From Chloroflexota bacterium (GTDB taxonomy: Bacteria; Chloroflexota; Dehalococcoidia; UBA2979), in contig VGPB01000035.1 of the NCBI GenBank assembly GCA_016875695.1, positions 1-12,923 on the forward strand: a stretch of 12,923 bases of DNA, in the 5' to 3' direction. Shown one piece after another: positions 1 to 5,788 of the stretch. Numbering within the stretch: position 1 is the first letter of the stretch; each line of letters opens with the position of its first letter. The position numbers and the translations under genes were made by a program. The notes beneath the pieces were generated by a model. That model was not told the DNA's origin, searched no databases, and worked only from the letters and a program-made list of their open reading frames with translations.

Positions 1-663
1 CTGGTTGCGGCGCGCCTCGTCGCGCAGCGCCGTCGTGCGCTCCGCGTCGACGACTAGCGTCGGCACCACGAGCGGCACAACGAGGTCCGCGACCGCCTGC
101 TGCTGGTCCGGCGTCAGCGCCGCCGTCACCAGCCCGGCCGCGCGCTGCCGCGCCGCCGGCAGCTCACCCTCACGCAGCGTGCCCGACAGCGTGCGACCGA
201 GCGCGCTGCGCGCCTCGACGGCGATGAGCTCCCACTCGCTCGCGCTCGCCGCGGCGAGCGTCGTGGCCGCGCGCGGCGACAGCAGCGTCCCGCCCGTCGC
301 GCGAATCGCCGTTTTGCGCCCCGGCACCGCGAGCGCCGCGTCGTCGCGCGCGCGCGCGATGTCGCTCAGCTGCTGATCGAGCTGTGCGAGCTGGCGCTCG
401 CGCACGCGCCGGTCCAGCACCAGCACGTCGGTGACTGCCGCCGCAGCCTCCGCGCGCGCCTGCGCCGTGCGCAGCTCGGAGTCGAACGACACGTCACGCG
501 GCGCAACGAGCGCGAACGGCGCCTGGTCGCCCTCCCCCAGCGTGGTCCCGCCGGGGTACCACGGGAACAGCACCGCCAGCAGCAGCAGGAACACAACGCC
601 CGCGAGCAGCAGCGCGGCGCGTGGCGTTCGCGATCTGCGCGCGCCGGGCGCCACGCGTGGCAC
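1..663 (-). CDS. pgpH: PgpH/YqfF-type 7TM-HD phosphodiesterase, N-terminal part (partial)
   Basis: An open minus-strand frame of 221 codons runs off the left edge, so only the N-terminus is present. Residues 1-14 are basic, residues 16-34 form one strongly hydrophobic membrane helix, and an extracytoplasmic region follows, beginning APRDVSFDSELRTAQARAEA. That motif and the long Ala/Arg/Gln-rich helical stretch match the extracellular domain found before the seven-helix and HD phosphohydrolase domains of YqfF/PgpH proteins, which hydrolyse cyclic di-AMP in Firmicutes. The 7TM and HD parts would lie outside the window, so catalysis cannot be checked. The start is a GTG six bases after the yqeY stop; a second GTG nine bases on is also possible. 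No ATG is available and the ribosome binding site is weak, so translation is probably coupled to yqeY. The family call rests on the N-terminal motif only. Confidence 0.72.
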   Translation of the reverse strand, partial: MPRVAPGARRSRTPRAALLLAGVVFLLLLAVLFPWYPGGTTLGEGDQAPFALVAPRDVSFDSELRTAQARAEAAAAVTDVLVLDRRVRERQLAQLDQQLSDIARARDDAALAVPGRKTAIRATGGTLLSPRAATTLAAASASEWELIAVEARSALGRTLSGTLREGELPAARQRAAGLVTAALTPDQQQAVADLVVPLVVPTLVVDAERTTALRDEARRNQ

Positions 664-669
664 GCCGGG

Positions 670-1122
670 CTACCGTGACGCCGCGAGCAGCTCGCGCACG
701 AGCGCGCTCACGCGTCCGCCCTCGGCCCGGCCGGCGACACGCTGCATCAGCGGCCCCATCACGCGTCCCACATCGGCCGCCGATGCGGCGCCCACCTGCG
801 CGATCACCGCCTCCGCCTCCGCGCGCAGCTCGGCGTCGCCGAGCTCGGCGGGCAGGTACGAGGCGATCAGCACGAGCTCCTCCTCCTCGGCCCGCGCGAG
901 GTCGACGCGGCCGCCCGCCCGGTACTGTTCGATGGAGTCGCGGCGCTGTTTCGCCTCGCGCTGCAGCGCGGCCACGCAGTCCACGTCCGACAGCTCGTGG
1001 CGCGCCGCGATGCGCGCGTTGTCGAGCGCCGCGATCAGGAGCCGCAGGATGTCGCGCCGGCGGGTCTCGCCCGCGCGCATCGCCGCGGTCAGCTCCTCAC
1101 GGAGCGATTCGTGGAGCGTCAT
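670..1122 (-). CDS. yqeY: GatB/YqeY domain protein
   Basis: A complete 150-residue protein of the usual YqeY length (about 150). Recognisable family signatures are the QREAKQRRDSIEQY helix at residues 54-67, the ASYLPAEL segment at 87-94, and the C-terminal DVGRVMGPLMQRVAGRAEGG block at 117-136. YqeY resembles the helical tail domain of the GatB subunit of tRNA-dependent amidotransferase and is thought to act with tRNA or its partners, but its cellular role is not settled. It sits 91 bases after rpsU and six bases before the PgpH-type gene. An rpsU-yqeY pair is common in bacteria, which supports both calls. The ATG start has only a weak Shine-Dalgarno sequence. It is cytoplasmic, with no signal peptide or membrane helix. 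Confidence 0.93.
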   Translation of the reverse strand: MTLHESLREELTAAMRAGETRRRDILRLLIAALDNARIAARHELSDVDCVAALQREAKQRRDSIEQYRAGGRVDLARAEEEELVLIASYLPAELGDAELRAEAEAVIAQVGAASAADVGRVMGPLMQRVAGRAEGGRVSALVRELLAASR

Positions 1123-1213
1123 GCGCAGAGCTTAGCCCGCAGCAGGCTCGCGCGGAGCGCGCGGCCGGGGCTGGGTGCGGGCATGGCGCCCGCGGGTGTC
1201 CGCCACACGCCGC

Positions 1214-1420
1214 CTAGTGCTGGCGCGCGGCCTGTGTGCGCAGAGCCTTGCGCAGCTTGCGGACGCGCGCCGCTTCCTTCTTTTTGCGCCGCACGGACGG
1301 CTTCTCATAGAACTCGTGCCGCCGCGCATCCGCAAGGATGCCATCCGCCTGCACACGCTTGTTAAAGCGCTTCAGCGCGGACTCCAGTGCTTCCGTGTCG
1401 CCGACCTGAACTTCGCTCAC
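1214..1420 (-). CDS. rpsU: 30S ribosomal protein bS21
   Basis: A 68-residue basic protein typical of bS21. The core reads SEVQVGDTEALESALKRFN near the N-terminus, then RRHEFYEKPSVRRKKKEAAR, followed by a Lys/Arg-rich tail. bS21 binds the small subunit near the anti-Shine-Dalgarno region of 16S rRNA and helps initiation. I chose the GTG at 1418-1420 because family members start directly at the SEVxVG motif. A GGAGG lies 13 bases upstream (long spacing), with a closer GAG at 6. An in-frame ATG at 1451-1453 would add 11 low-complexity residues (PAAAGGGEHA) and has no good ribosome site. The gene precedes yqeY. A 14-bp palindrome overlaps the GGAGG (see separate entry). Confidence 0.93.
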   Translation of the reverse strand: MSEVQVGDTEALESALKRFNKRVQADGILADARRHEFYEKPSVRRKKKEAARVRKLRKALRTQAARQH

Positions 1421-1436
1421 CGCGTGCTCGCCACCT

Positions 1437-1450
1437 CCGGCCGCGGCCGG
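1437..1450 (-). promoter_or_regulatory. Palindrome overlapping the rpsU ribosome binding site
   Basis: CCGGCCGCGGCCGG is a perfect 14-bp palindrome. In the rpsU transcript it can fold as a CCGGC/GCCGG stem with a CGCG loop, and its last bases are the first GG of the GGAGG used by the GTG start. It could therefore partly hide the ribosome site. Such palindromes arise easily at this GC content, so function is a guess. Confidence 0.3.
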
Positions 1451-1484
1451 CATCCGCGCCGCCCGGCCGCCACGATCCTAGGAG

Positions 1485-1499
1485 CGCGCCCGCGGCGCG
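1485..1499 (-). other. Short GC hairpin upstream of rpsU
   Basis: CGCGCC, a three-base loop and GGCGCG form a six-pair hairpin in the 100-base spacer between the 47-residue gene and rpsU. No U-run follows, so it is not a convincing intrinsic terminator. It might mark a weak transcript end of the respiratory operon or belong to the rpsU leader. Confidence 0.25.
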
Positions 1500-1519
1500 T
1501 CAAACCAGCCGCGCAGGCG

Positions 1520-1663
1520 CTAGTCCGCCGAGGGGAGCACCTTCGGCTGCAGCTCCTCGAGCGTCCGCCCGTCCACGTTCAGGTTGCAGTTGCCCGGCTT
1601 GATGCAGAGCACCTCCACGCCGGAGTTCTCGTCCTTGTAGCGCTTGCCGAGTGCGACCGCCAT
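1520..1663 (-). CDS. 47-residue desulforedoxin-like protein lacking the metal-site cysteines
   Basis: A small complete frame starting at ATG (residues MAVALGKRYK) and ending LPSAD. Its Shine-Dalgarno (AGGAGG) overlaps the stop codon of the gene just upstream, a clear sign of coupled translation and a strong argument that this tiny gene is real. It shares the GKRYK start with its neighbour and lines up by eye with the desulforedoxin fold (YKC-x2-C ... CC). The positions of the four iron-ligand cysteines are Asp11, Ser14, Val30 and Asp31, while Cys20 and Cys26 occur at new places. It therefore should not bind iron as desulforedoxin does. Function is unknown. It may be a non-metal paralogue of the 38-residue protein. 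The homology is inferred from pattern alone. Confidence 0.68.
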   Translation of the reverse strand: MAVALGKRYKDENSGVEVLCIKPGNCNLNVDGRTLEELQPKVLPSAD

Positions 1664-1673
1664 GACGCGCCTC

Positions 1674-1790
1674 CTACAGCTGCTGCAGCGCCGTGTTGTC
1701 GCAGCGCAGCTCCCCGTCGCCCCCCCGCGTGACGATGAACTCCGCGCCGCACACGGTGCACTTGTATCGCTTACCCGTCGTCACTGGCAT
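1674..1790 (-). CDS. 38-residue desulforedoxin-like (rubredoxin-type) protein
   Basis: A 38-residue frame from ATG with a strong purine-rich ribosome site (GGAGGGGGAG) and a stop ten bases before the next small gene. The pattern GKRYKCTVCGAEF ... GGDGELRCDN resembles desulforedoxin and the N-terminal domain of desulfoferrodoxin, which bind one iron with a CxxC and a CC pair. Here CxxC is Cys11/Cys14 and the third ligand is Cys30, but the fourth position is Asp31. The site may hold iron or zinc with three Cys plus another ligand, or be altered. It lies 41 bases after the cytochrome c-cupredoxin gene and is probably the next gene of the respiratory operon. A role in electron transfer or oxidative defence would fit but is not shown. 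Confidence 0.72.
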   Translation of the reverse strand: MPVTTGKRYKCTVCGAEFIVTRGGDGELRCDNTALQQL

Positions 1791-1831
1791 CGCGCTCCCC
1801 CTCCGCCCTGCCGCAAGCAGCCTCCACGCTC

Positions 1832-2926
1832 TTACTGGACTTCGAACCCGACCCGCATCCCGGACTGGTAGTGCGCCGGCAGGTTGCAGATCAGCACGTA
1901 CTTCCCGGCCTGCAGGCTCGCGCTGAGGTTCGCCGAGCGCCCGCCCGCCAGGTCCGCGGTCTTCGCCACGACTTGCACCTGCCCCTCGTTCACCCGCCCG
2001 CCGGAGACCGGCAGCGCCGGGACCGCAAGGTCGGACTTGATGATGAGGAGGTTGTGCGCGATCTGACCGCGGTTCTGCACGCGGAAGGTCACGTTCCCCG
2101 ACAGCGCCTCCTGGGCGCCCAGCGCGATCCGGAACTCCGTGAGGTCCGCAGCGATCGCGCCGGCCGCCGGCGCCCCGCCGTCGCCACCCCTGCCCGCGGC
2201 AGGCGTCTGGGTGGCCGCCGCGGCGGGCGGCGGGGTCGACGCAGCCAGGGGGTCGCGGTTGCGCACGTCGGCGGCCGTCTCCGACGTGTACTGCCCGCAG
2301 TTGCGCGTCACCGCCGTGAGCGCCCCCGGGTTCTGCTCGAGGATCTGCTTACTCACCGTCTCCTTGACGTCGGCCGGCACCTTGCCGGCGGCGATGCGCT
2401 CGATGCGGTTGTGCTCGGACAGTCCGGGCAGCGCGCCGTCGTACGTGTTCTTGAACTGGTGGTAGTCGTGCTCCGCGCCGATCTCCTTGACGAGGTCCCA
2501 GCGGCCCTCCGTCATCAGCGTCACGAGCTGGTTGATCTGCGTGTCCGACAACGGGCCGCCGAAGCGCTGCGCCCACGCCGACATGAACGTACCGGTGCGC
2601 CCGCACGCCATGGTGTTGAACAGGAAGTTGCGCACGAGGTCCGCGTCGCCCTGCGAGGTCGGCTCGACGCCGTGCTTGTTCTCCTCGCCGAGGATCAGGA
2701 ACGCGTTCACGTTGAGCGGTGGCCCGACGTGGCCCTCGCCCTCCAGGCCGTGGCAGGTGCGGCAGTTGTTCACGAACAGCCGCGCGCCGCGCTCGGCCAC
2801 GCGCTCCGTGATCTCAGTGCGCGCCTCCACCTGGCGGTTGCTCTCGTTCAGCATGTACGCGCCAAACATGAGCACGGACAGCCCGAGCACGCCGATCATG
2901 ATGTTGACCTGTTTGCTCGTGTTCAT
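1832..2926 (-). CDS. Membrane-anchored cytochrome c fused to a type 1 copper (cupredoxin) domain
   Basis: A 364-residue protein with three parts. Residues 8-26 form an uncleaved N-terminal membrane anchor. Residues about 43-140 are a class I cytochrome c domain with the heme-binding motif CRTCH (Cys55, Cys58, His59) and a likely axial Met115 in TFMSAWAQRFGGPLSD. An extension reaches residue 225, and an Ala/Pro/Gly-rich linker spans about 226-260. Residues 262-364 are a cupredoxin with ligands His291, Cys347, His352 and Met357 (C-x4-H-x4-M, as in plastocyanin and sulfocyanin). It follows the Rieske gene by 54 bases in the same operon. The inferred role is to take electrons from the Rieske protein on heme c and pass them through the copper domain to an oxidase or soluble carrier, replacing cytochrome c1 or f. 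The ribosome site is weak. Both domains are clearly seen; the electron route is inferred. Confidence 0.93.
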   Translation of the reverse strand: MNTSKQVNIMIGVLGLSVLMFGAYMLNESNRQVEARTEITERVAERGARLFVNNCRTCHGLEGEGHVGPPLNVNAFLILGEENKHGVEPTSQGDADLVRNFLFNTMACGRTGTFMSAWAQRFGGPLSDTQINQLVTLMTEGRWDLVKEIGAEHDYHQFKNTYDGALPGLSEHNRIERIAAGKVPADVKETVSKQILEQNPGALTAVTRNCGQYTSETAADVRNRDPLAASTPPPAAAATQTPAAGRGGDGGAPAAGAIAADLTEFRIALGAQEALSGNVTFRVQNRGQIAHNLLIIKSDLAVPALPVSGGRVNEGQVQVVAKTADLAGGRSANLSASLQAGKYVLICNLPAHYQSGMRVGFEVQ

Positions 2927-2980
2927 CGGGCCGCCATTCGCGAACTCACTGCGTCGTCCACCGCCACCCTGTCCGCGCGC

Positions 2981-3670
2981 CTACGTCGGCAGTTGCGGAT
3001 GCGTCACCGCTCGCTTCGGGTTGTCCGGCCCGCCCGGCGAGCGTGTGCCCGTCTGCACCGTGATGTTGCCCGCCGCGTCGATCTCGATCGCCATCGTGTC
3101 CATGTCGCGCGGCGCCGGACCGAACACGCGGATGCCCGCCTTCGTGTACGTCGAGCCGTGGCAGGGGCAGCGATACCAGCCCTGGTCCCCCGCGAAGTTG
3201 ACCTCAGCGCGCCATGGCACGGTGCAGCCCAGGTGTGGGCACTTGTGCCACAGCGCCAGCAGGCCGGCCCCGCCCCCCGCGCCGCCCGCCCGCGTCTCCG
3301 CTGGGTCGAGGTTGGCGAGCCAGAACTGTCCGTCCGCGAAGTGCTTGGGCGTCCCGCCCCGCGCGTAATCCGTGACCTTACCCGCAGGCACCGGGCCGCC
3401 GAAGCCGCGCACCCCGCGCGGGTACAGAAAGTCGAGCAGGAACCCGACCGAGCCCAGCAACGCCAGGCCCAGGCCCCCGAAGAACGACGACCGGATGAAC
3501 ATGCGTCGCGAGGCGTCCATGTTCAGGCGCGACGCCTGCGCGCCGGGGACGCGCGCGCCCGGCGCCTCCGCCGTCTTGCGCGTCGCGATCGCTTGATTCC
3601 AGGCGTCGCCACTCACGCCCGCCGCCGGCGAGCTGCCAATCTCCGGAGTCTCCCGCGCTTCAGTCGCCAT
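2981..3670 (-). CDS. Rieske iron-sulfur protein of a bc/b6f-type complex
   Basis: A 229-residue Rieske protein. The 2Fe-2S boxes are CPHLGC (Cys144, His146, with disulfide Cys149) and CPCHGS (Cys168, His171, with disulfide Cys170), all ligands present. A twin-arginine element SRRMFI at 54-59 precedes a hydrophobic helix at about 62-82, the usual Tat-dependent uncleaved anchor of Rieske subunits. The first 50 residues are a long polar cytoplasmic extension rich in Ala, Glu and Arg. Gly/Ala-rich residues 128-136 are an insertion before the first cluster box. It has a good ribosome site (GGAGG, eight bases upstream) and lies between the subunit IV-like gene and the cytochrome c-cupredoxin gene. 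It should move electrons from quinol at the Qo site to the c-type heme. Confidence 0.95.
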   Translation of the reverse strand: MATEARETPEIGSSPAAGVSGDAWNQAIATRKTAEAPGARVPGAQASRLNMDASRRMFIRSSFFGGLGLALLGSVGFLLDFLYPRGVRGFGGPVPAGKVTDYARGGTPKHFADGQFWLANLDPAETRAGGAGGGAGLLALWHKCPHLGCTVPWRAEVNFAGDQGWYRCPCHGSTYTKAGIRVFGPAPRDMDTMAIEIDAAGNITVQTGTRSPGGPDNPKRAVTHPQLPT

Positions 3671-3778
3671 CGAGCACTCCTCCGGTGCCGGGTGCGCCCC
3701 GGGCCGAGACGCGTGTCGCGCTCACCGCCGTCGCGCCGGCTCGTGGCTCGGCGCCGCACACGCGCCAAGCACGATCCA

Positions 3779-4660
3779 TTACGAGACCGGCATCCCTACG
3801 TCCTGCGGCCACAGCAGCTCCATGCCTTGTCCGCGGAACGCCGTGCCGATCACCGTCAGCACGACGAACACCGCGATGAAGCCGGAGAACTGCGCGATCA
3901 TGTGGTCGCGCTTCGTCCGCGCGATTCCCTGCCGGTGCAGGATGAACGCCATCAGCAGCGGCAGCCCGACCATGAGCGCCGTCGGCAGCGCCTGCTCGAC
4001 GATCAGCGCCGGCAGGTTCACGTTCAAGTCGACGCGCGGCAAGCCCAGCAGGTCAGTGCGCAACACCTTCTCCCCGAGCGGAATCGAGAGCAACTCCTCC
4101 GGCCAGTTGATATGGATCTGCAGCGCGCGCGCGCTGCGCAGCCAGTTCAGCTTCGTCGGCCAGTCGGAGACGTCATTCCCGGTGAGCCGCGCCCACAGCA
4201 CCACGTGCTTCGAGCCGTCCCAGATGATCAGCAGCAGCGTGCCGACCGCCCCGACGACCGCGCCGATGATCAGGTTGAGCTTCGCTCGCGGCGTCGCCAG
4301 CCACTCGCCCTGCCCGTCGTGCGAGCGGTCGAAGTAAGGGATCGCCCCCAGCGCGATCAGCGCCACCGTCGGCACGATCACCCCGGCCAGCGCCGGGTGC
4401 ATGTGCAGCAGCAGTTCCTGCAGGTTCAGGAAGTACCACGGCGCCTTGGACGGGTTCGGTGTCACGCCCGCGTTCGCACGGTCCAGCAGCGGCGCGTTGA
4501 TGAGGATCGACAACGCCGTCAGCGACAGCGTGAACACCACCGCCGCGATGAACTCCACGAACACCAGATCCGGCCAGACCAGCAGCTCCTCGTCGCGCTG
4601 GCGCCGCGCGCGTGCGCGGACGGCCGGAGAGGCGGCGGTTTCCTGCGCGGTCGCGACCAT
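3779..4660 (-). CDS. Cytochrome b C-terminal half (subunit IV-like) with extra helices
   Basis: A 293-residue membrane protein corresponding to subunit IV of b6f complexes. Hydrophobic helices lie at about 33-55, 93-109, 128-147, 218-241 and 258-276. The Qo-site region reads NPSKAPWYFLNLQELL (residues 69-84), the counterpart of the PEWY loop but without its glutamate. It is much longer than plastid subunit IV (about 160 residues). The added C-terminal part carries two more helices and ends in FRGQGMELLWPQD, similar to the end of full-length cytochrome b proteins of several bacterial phyla. Its start lies 15 bases after the stop of the b6-like gene, with a GAGGAG ribosome site. It completes the quinol-binding core. 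Confidence 0.92.
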   Translation of the reverse strand: MVATAQETAASPAVRARARRQRDEELLVWPDLVFVEFIAAVVFTLSLTALSILINAPLLDRANAGVTPNPSKAPWYFLNLQELLLHMHPALAGVIVPTVALIALGAIPYFDRSHDGQGEWLATPRAKLNLIIGAVVGAVGTLLLIIWDGSKHVVLWARLTGNDVSDWPTKLNWLRSARALQIHINWPEELLSIPLGEKVLRTDLLGLPRVDLNVNLPALIVEQALPTALMVGLPLLMAFILHRQGIARTKRDHMIAQFSGFIAVFVVLTVIGTAFRGQGMELLWPQDVGMPVS

Positions 4661-4675
4661 GCTCGTGCTCCTCGC

Positions 4676-5431
4676 CTACAGCGGCCGCGCGAGGCCGCCG
4701 TCGCGGCGAATCCGCCAGAAGTGCACCGCCATGAAGATCGCCGCCAGAAGCGGCAGCCCGATCACGTGCAGCGTGTAGAAGCGAATCAGCGCGTTTGGCC
4801 CCACCACGAAGCCGCCGATCAGCGCGAAGCGATTCGGCTCGCCGAGGATGGGCGCCGACCCCACCATGTTCGTGCCCACCGTGATCGCCCAGAACGCCAG
4901 CTGGTCCCACGGCAGCAGGTAGCCCGTGAACGACAGCAGCAGCGTCAGCACCAGCAGCACCACGCCCACGACCCAGTTGAACTCGCGTGGCGGCTTGTAC
5001 GCGCCAGTGTAGAACACGCGCATCATGTGCAGCAGCACCATGATCACCATGCCGTGCGCCATCCAGCGATGCATGTTGCGCATCAGGATGCCGAAGCGCA
5101 CGTCCGTCTCGAGCGCTAAAATGTCCTCGTACGCCCGTTCGACGGACGGCACGTAATAGAACATCAGCAGCACGCCCGTGATCGTCAGCCCCAGAAACAG
5201 GAAGAACGACAGTCCGCCGAGGCAGTACGTGTGCGTGATCTTCACATGCGTGCGATGGATGCGCGTCGGGTGCAGATGCAGGAAGACGTTCGTCGCCACC
5301 ACCAGCATCTGGTTGCGCGGCGTATTCGGGTAGCCGGAACGGAAGATCGACTGCCACACGTAGTTGTGGAACAGCATGTCGTAGACCCGGTCGCCGAGGC
5401 TTCGCCCCTCCGGCCGCTCCGTGGTCGCCAT
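4676..5431 (-). CDS. Cytochrome b6-like subunit (cytochrome b N-terminal half)
   Basis: A 251-residue membrane protein with four helices carrying the two b hemes. The heme pairs are His121/His135 and His222/His237. The second pair has 14 residues between the histidines, the spacing of b6f-type rather than mitochondrial bc1-type cytochrome b. Residues 68-73 read TYCLGG, the place of the cysteine that in cytochrome b6 holds the extra covalent heme c(i); Cys70 is conserved. The quinone-site segment LLPWDQLAFWA follows at 172-182. A long polar N-terminus (about 68 residues) precedes the first helix. It is translated from an ATG with a GGGGAG ribosome site, 83 bases after the 35-residue peptide gene and 15 bases before the subunit IV-like gene. 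With Rieske and cytochrome c it should form a proton-pumping quinol oxidoreductase. Confidence 0.95.
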   Translation of the reverse strand: MATTERPEGRSLGDRVYDMLFHNYVWQSIFRSGYPNTPRNQMLVVATNVFLHLHPTRIHRTHVKITHTYCLGGLSFFLFLGLTITGVLLMFYYVPSVERAYEDILALETDVRFGILMRNMHRWMAHGMVIMVLLHMMRVFYTGAYKPPREFNWVVGVVLLVLTLLLSFTGYLLPWDQLAFWAITVGTNMVGSAPILGEPNRFALIGGFVVGPNALIRFYTLHVIGLPLLAAIFMAVHFWRIRRDGGLARPL

Positions 5432-5514
5432 CAGCGCACTCCCCGCCCCTGGCCCGTACCGACACCCCTACCGGCGAGCCCCGCACACGCGGCCCGCCCC
5501 CGCCTGCTCCCGGC

Positions 5515-5622
5515 CTAGGTCTCCCAGAACTTCCCCAGCATCACCATCACGAAGAGCGACGTGAACACCGTGATGAAGACGCCCAGCAGCTCTTTCGACT
5601 CACCTACCTCGCCAAATACCAT
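5515..5622 (-). CDS. 35-residue single-helix membrane peptide heading the cytochrome b operon
   Basis: A tiny frame read directly from the sequence: ATG GTA TTT GGC ... ending FWET and TAG. GAGGAG lies nine bases before the ATG at 5620-5622; an in-frame ATG three codons earlier (5629-5631) is too close to that site. Residues 1-11 are polar and acidic, residues 12-30 form one hydrophobic helix (LLGVFITVFTSLFVMVML), and the tail is KFWET. It sits between the operon promoter and the b6-like gene. Small one-helix subunits are known in b6f and other respiratory complexes, so a structural or assembly subunit is a reasonable guess. I recognise no named family. Support comes from the ribosome site, membrane profile and position. 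Confidence 0.6.
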   Translation of the reverse strand: MVFGEVGESKELLGVFITVFTSLFVMVMLGKFWET

Positions 5623-5669
5623 CGCGCGCATCTCCTCGGCTCATCCGCCAGCCGCTAAGCGCGGACCCC

Positions 5670-5699
5670 GTGCGCGCGTAGCGCACGCGCATCGCGCAC
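5670..5699 (-). promoter_or_regulatory. Competing hairpins in the leader of the cytochrome b operon
   Basis: GTGCGC at 5670-5675 can pair with GCGCAC at 5681-5686 (five-base loop), or GTGCGCG can pair with CGCGCAC at 5693-5699. The two folds exclude each other. They lie in the untranslated leader between the promoter and the 35-residue peptide. CG-rich simple sequence makes chance a real alternative. Confidence 0.3.
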
Positions 5700-5729
5700 C
5701 CGCGCGCGCCGCAGTTCGCAAGCGGGCCG

Positions 5730-5758
5730 ATACTATCCAGCGCCCTGAGTAGCGTCAA
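5730..5758 (-). promoter_or_regulatory. Sigma-70-type promoter of the cytochrome b operon
   Basis: On the minus strand TTGACG (5753-5758) and TAGTAT (5730-5735) are separated by exactly 17 bases: five of six matches to each consensus hexamer with ideal spacing. It lies about 108 bases upstream of the 35-residue peptide start and 30 bases after the glycosyltransferase stop. Among the spacers it is the clearest promoter in the window. It most likely drives the peptide, both cytochrome b halves, Rieske, the cytochrome c-cupredoxin and perhaps the two small genes after it. Confidence 0.72.
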
Positions 5759-5759
5759 G

Positions 5760-5785
5760 AAAACGCGCCGCCGCACGAACGCGGC
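5760..5785 (-). terminator. Possible weak terminator after the glycosyltransferase gene
   Basis: Four bases past the stop codon the transcript can form GCCGC/GCGGC around a six-base loop, followed after six bases by a short U-run (TTTT at 5760-5763). The stem is short and the U-run is spaced away, so termination would be inefficient. Its place between a gene end and a strong promoter makes it worth listing. Confidence 0.3.
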
Positions 5786-5788
5786 CCG

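Noticed and set aside
1149..1161. CGCGC/GCGCG hairpin between rpsU and yqeY
   Set aside because: Only five pairs, no U-run, and typical of random CG-rich sequence.
3671..3778. Possible small gene between the subunit IV-like gene and Rieske
   Set aside because: An ATG frame exists on the minus strand but runs into Rieske in another frame, with no ribosome site or recognisable product.
1871..5119. Plus-strand open frame of over 1000 codons opposite the cytochrome operon
   Set aside because: Its product is Arg/His/Gln-rich without domains and lies antisense to five well-supported genes; long antisense frames are expected when third positions are nearly all G or C.
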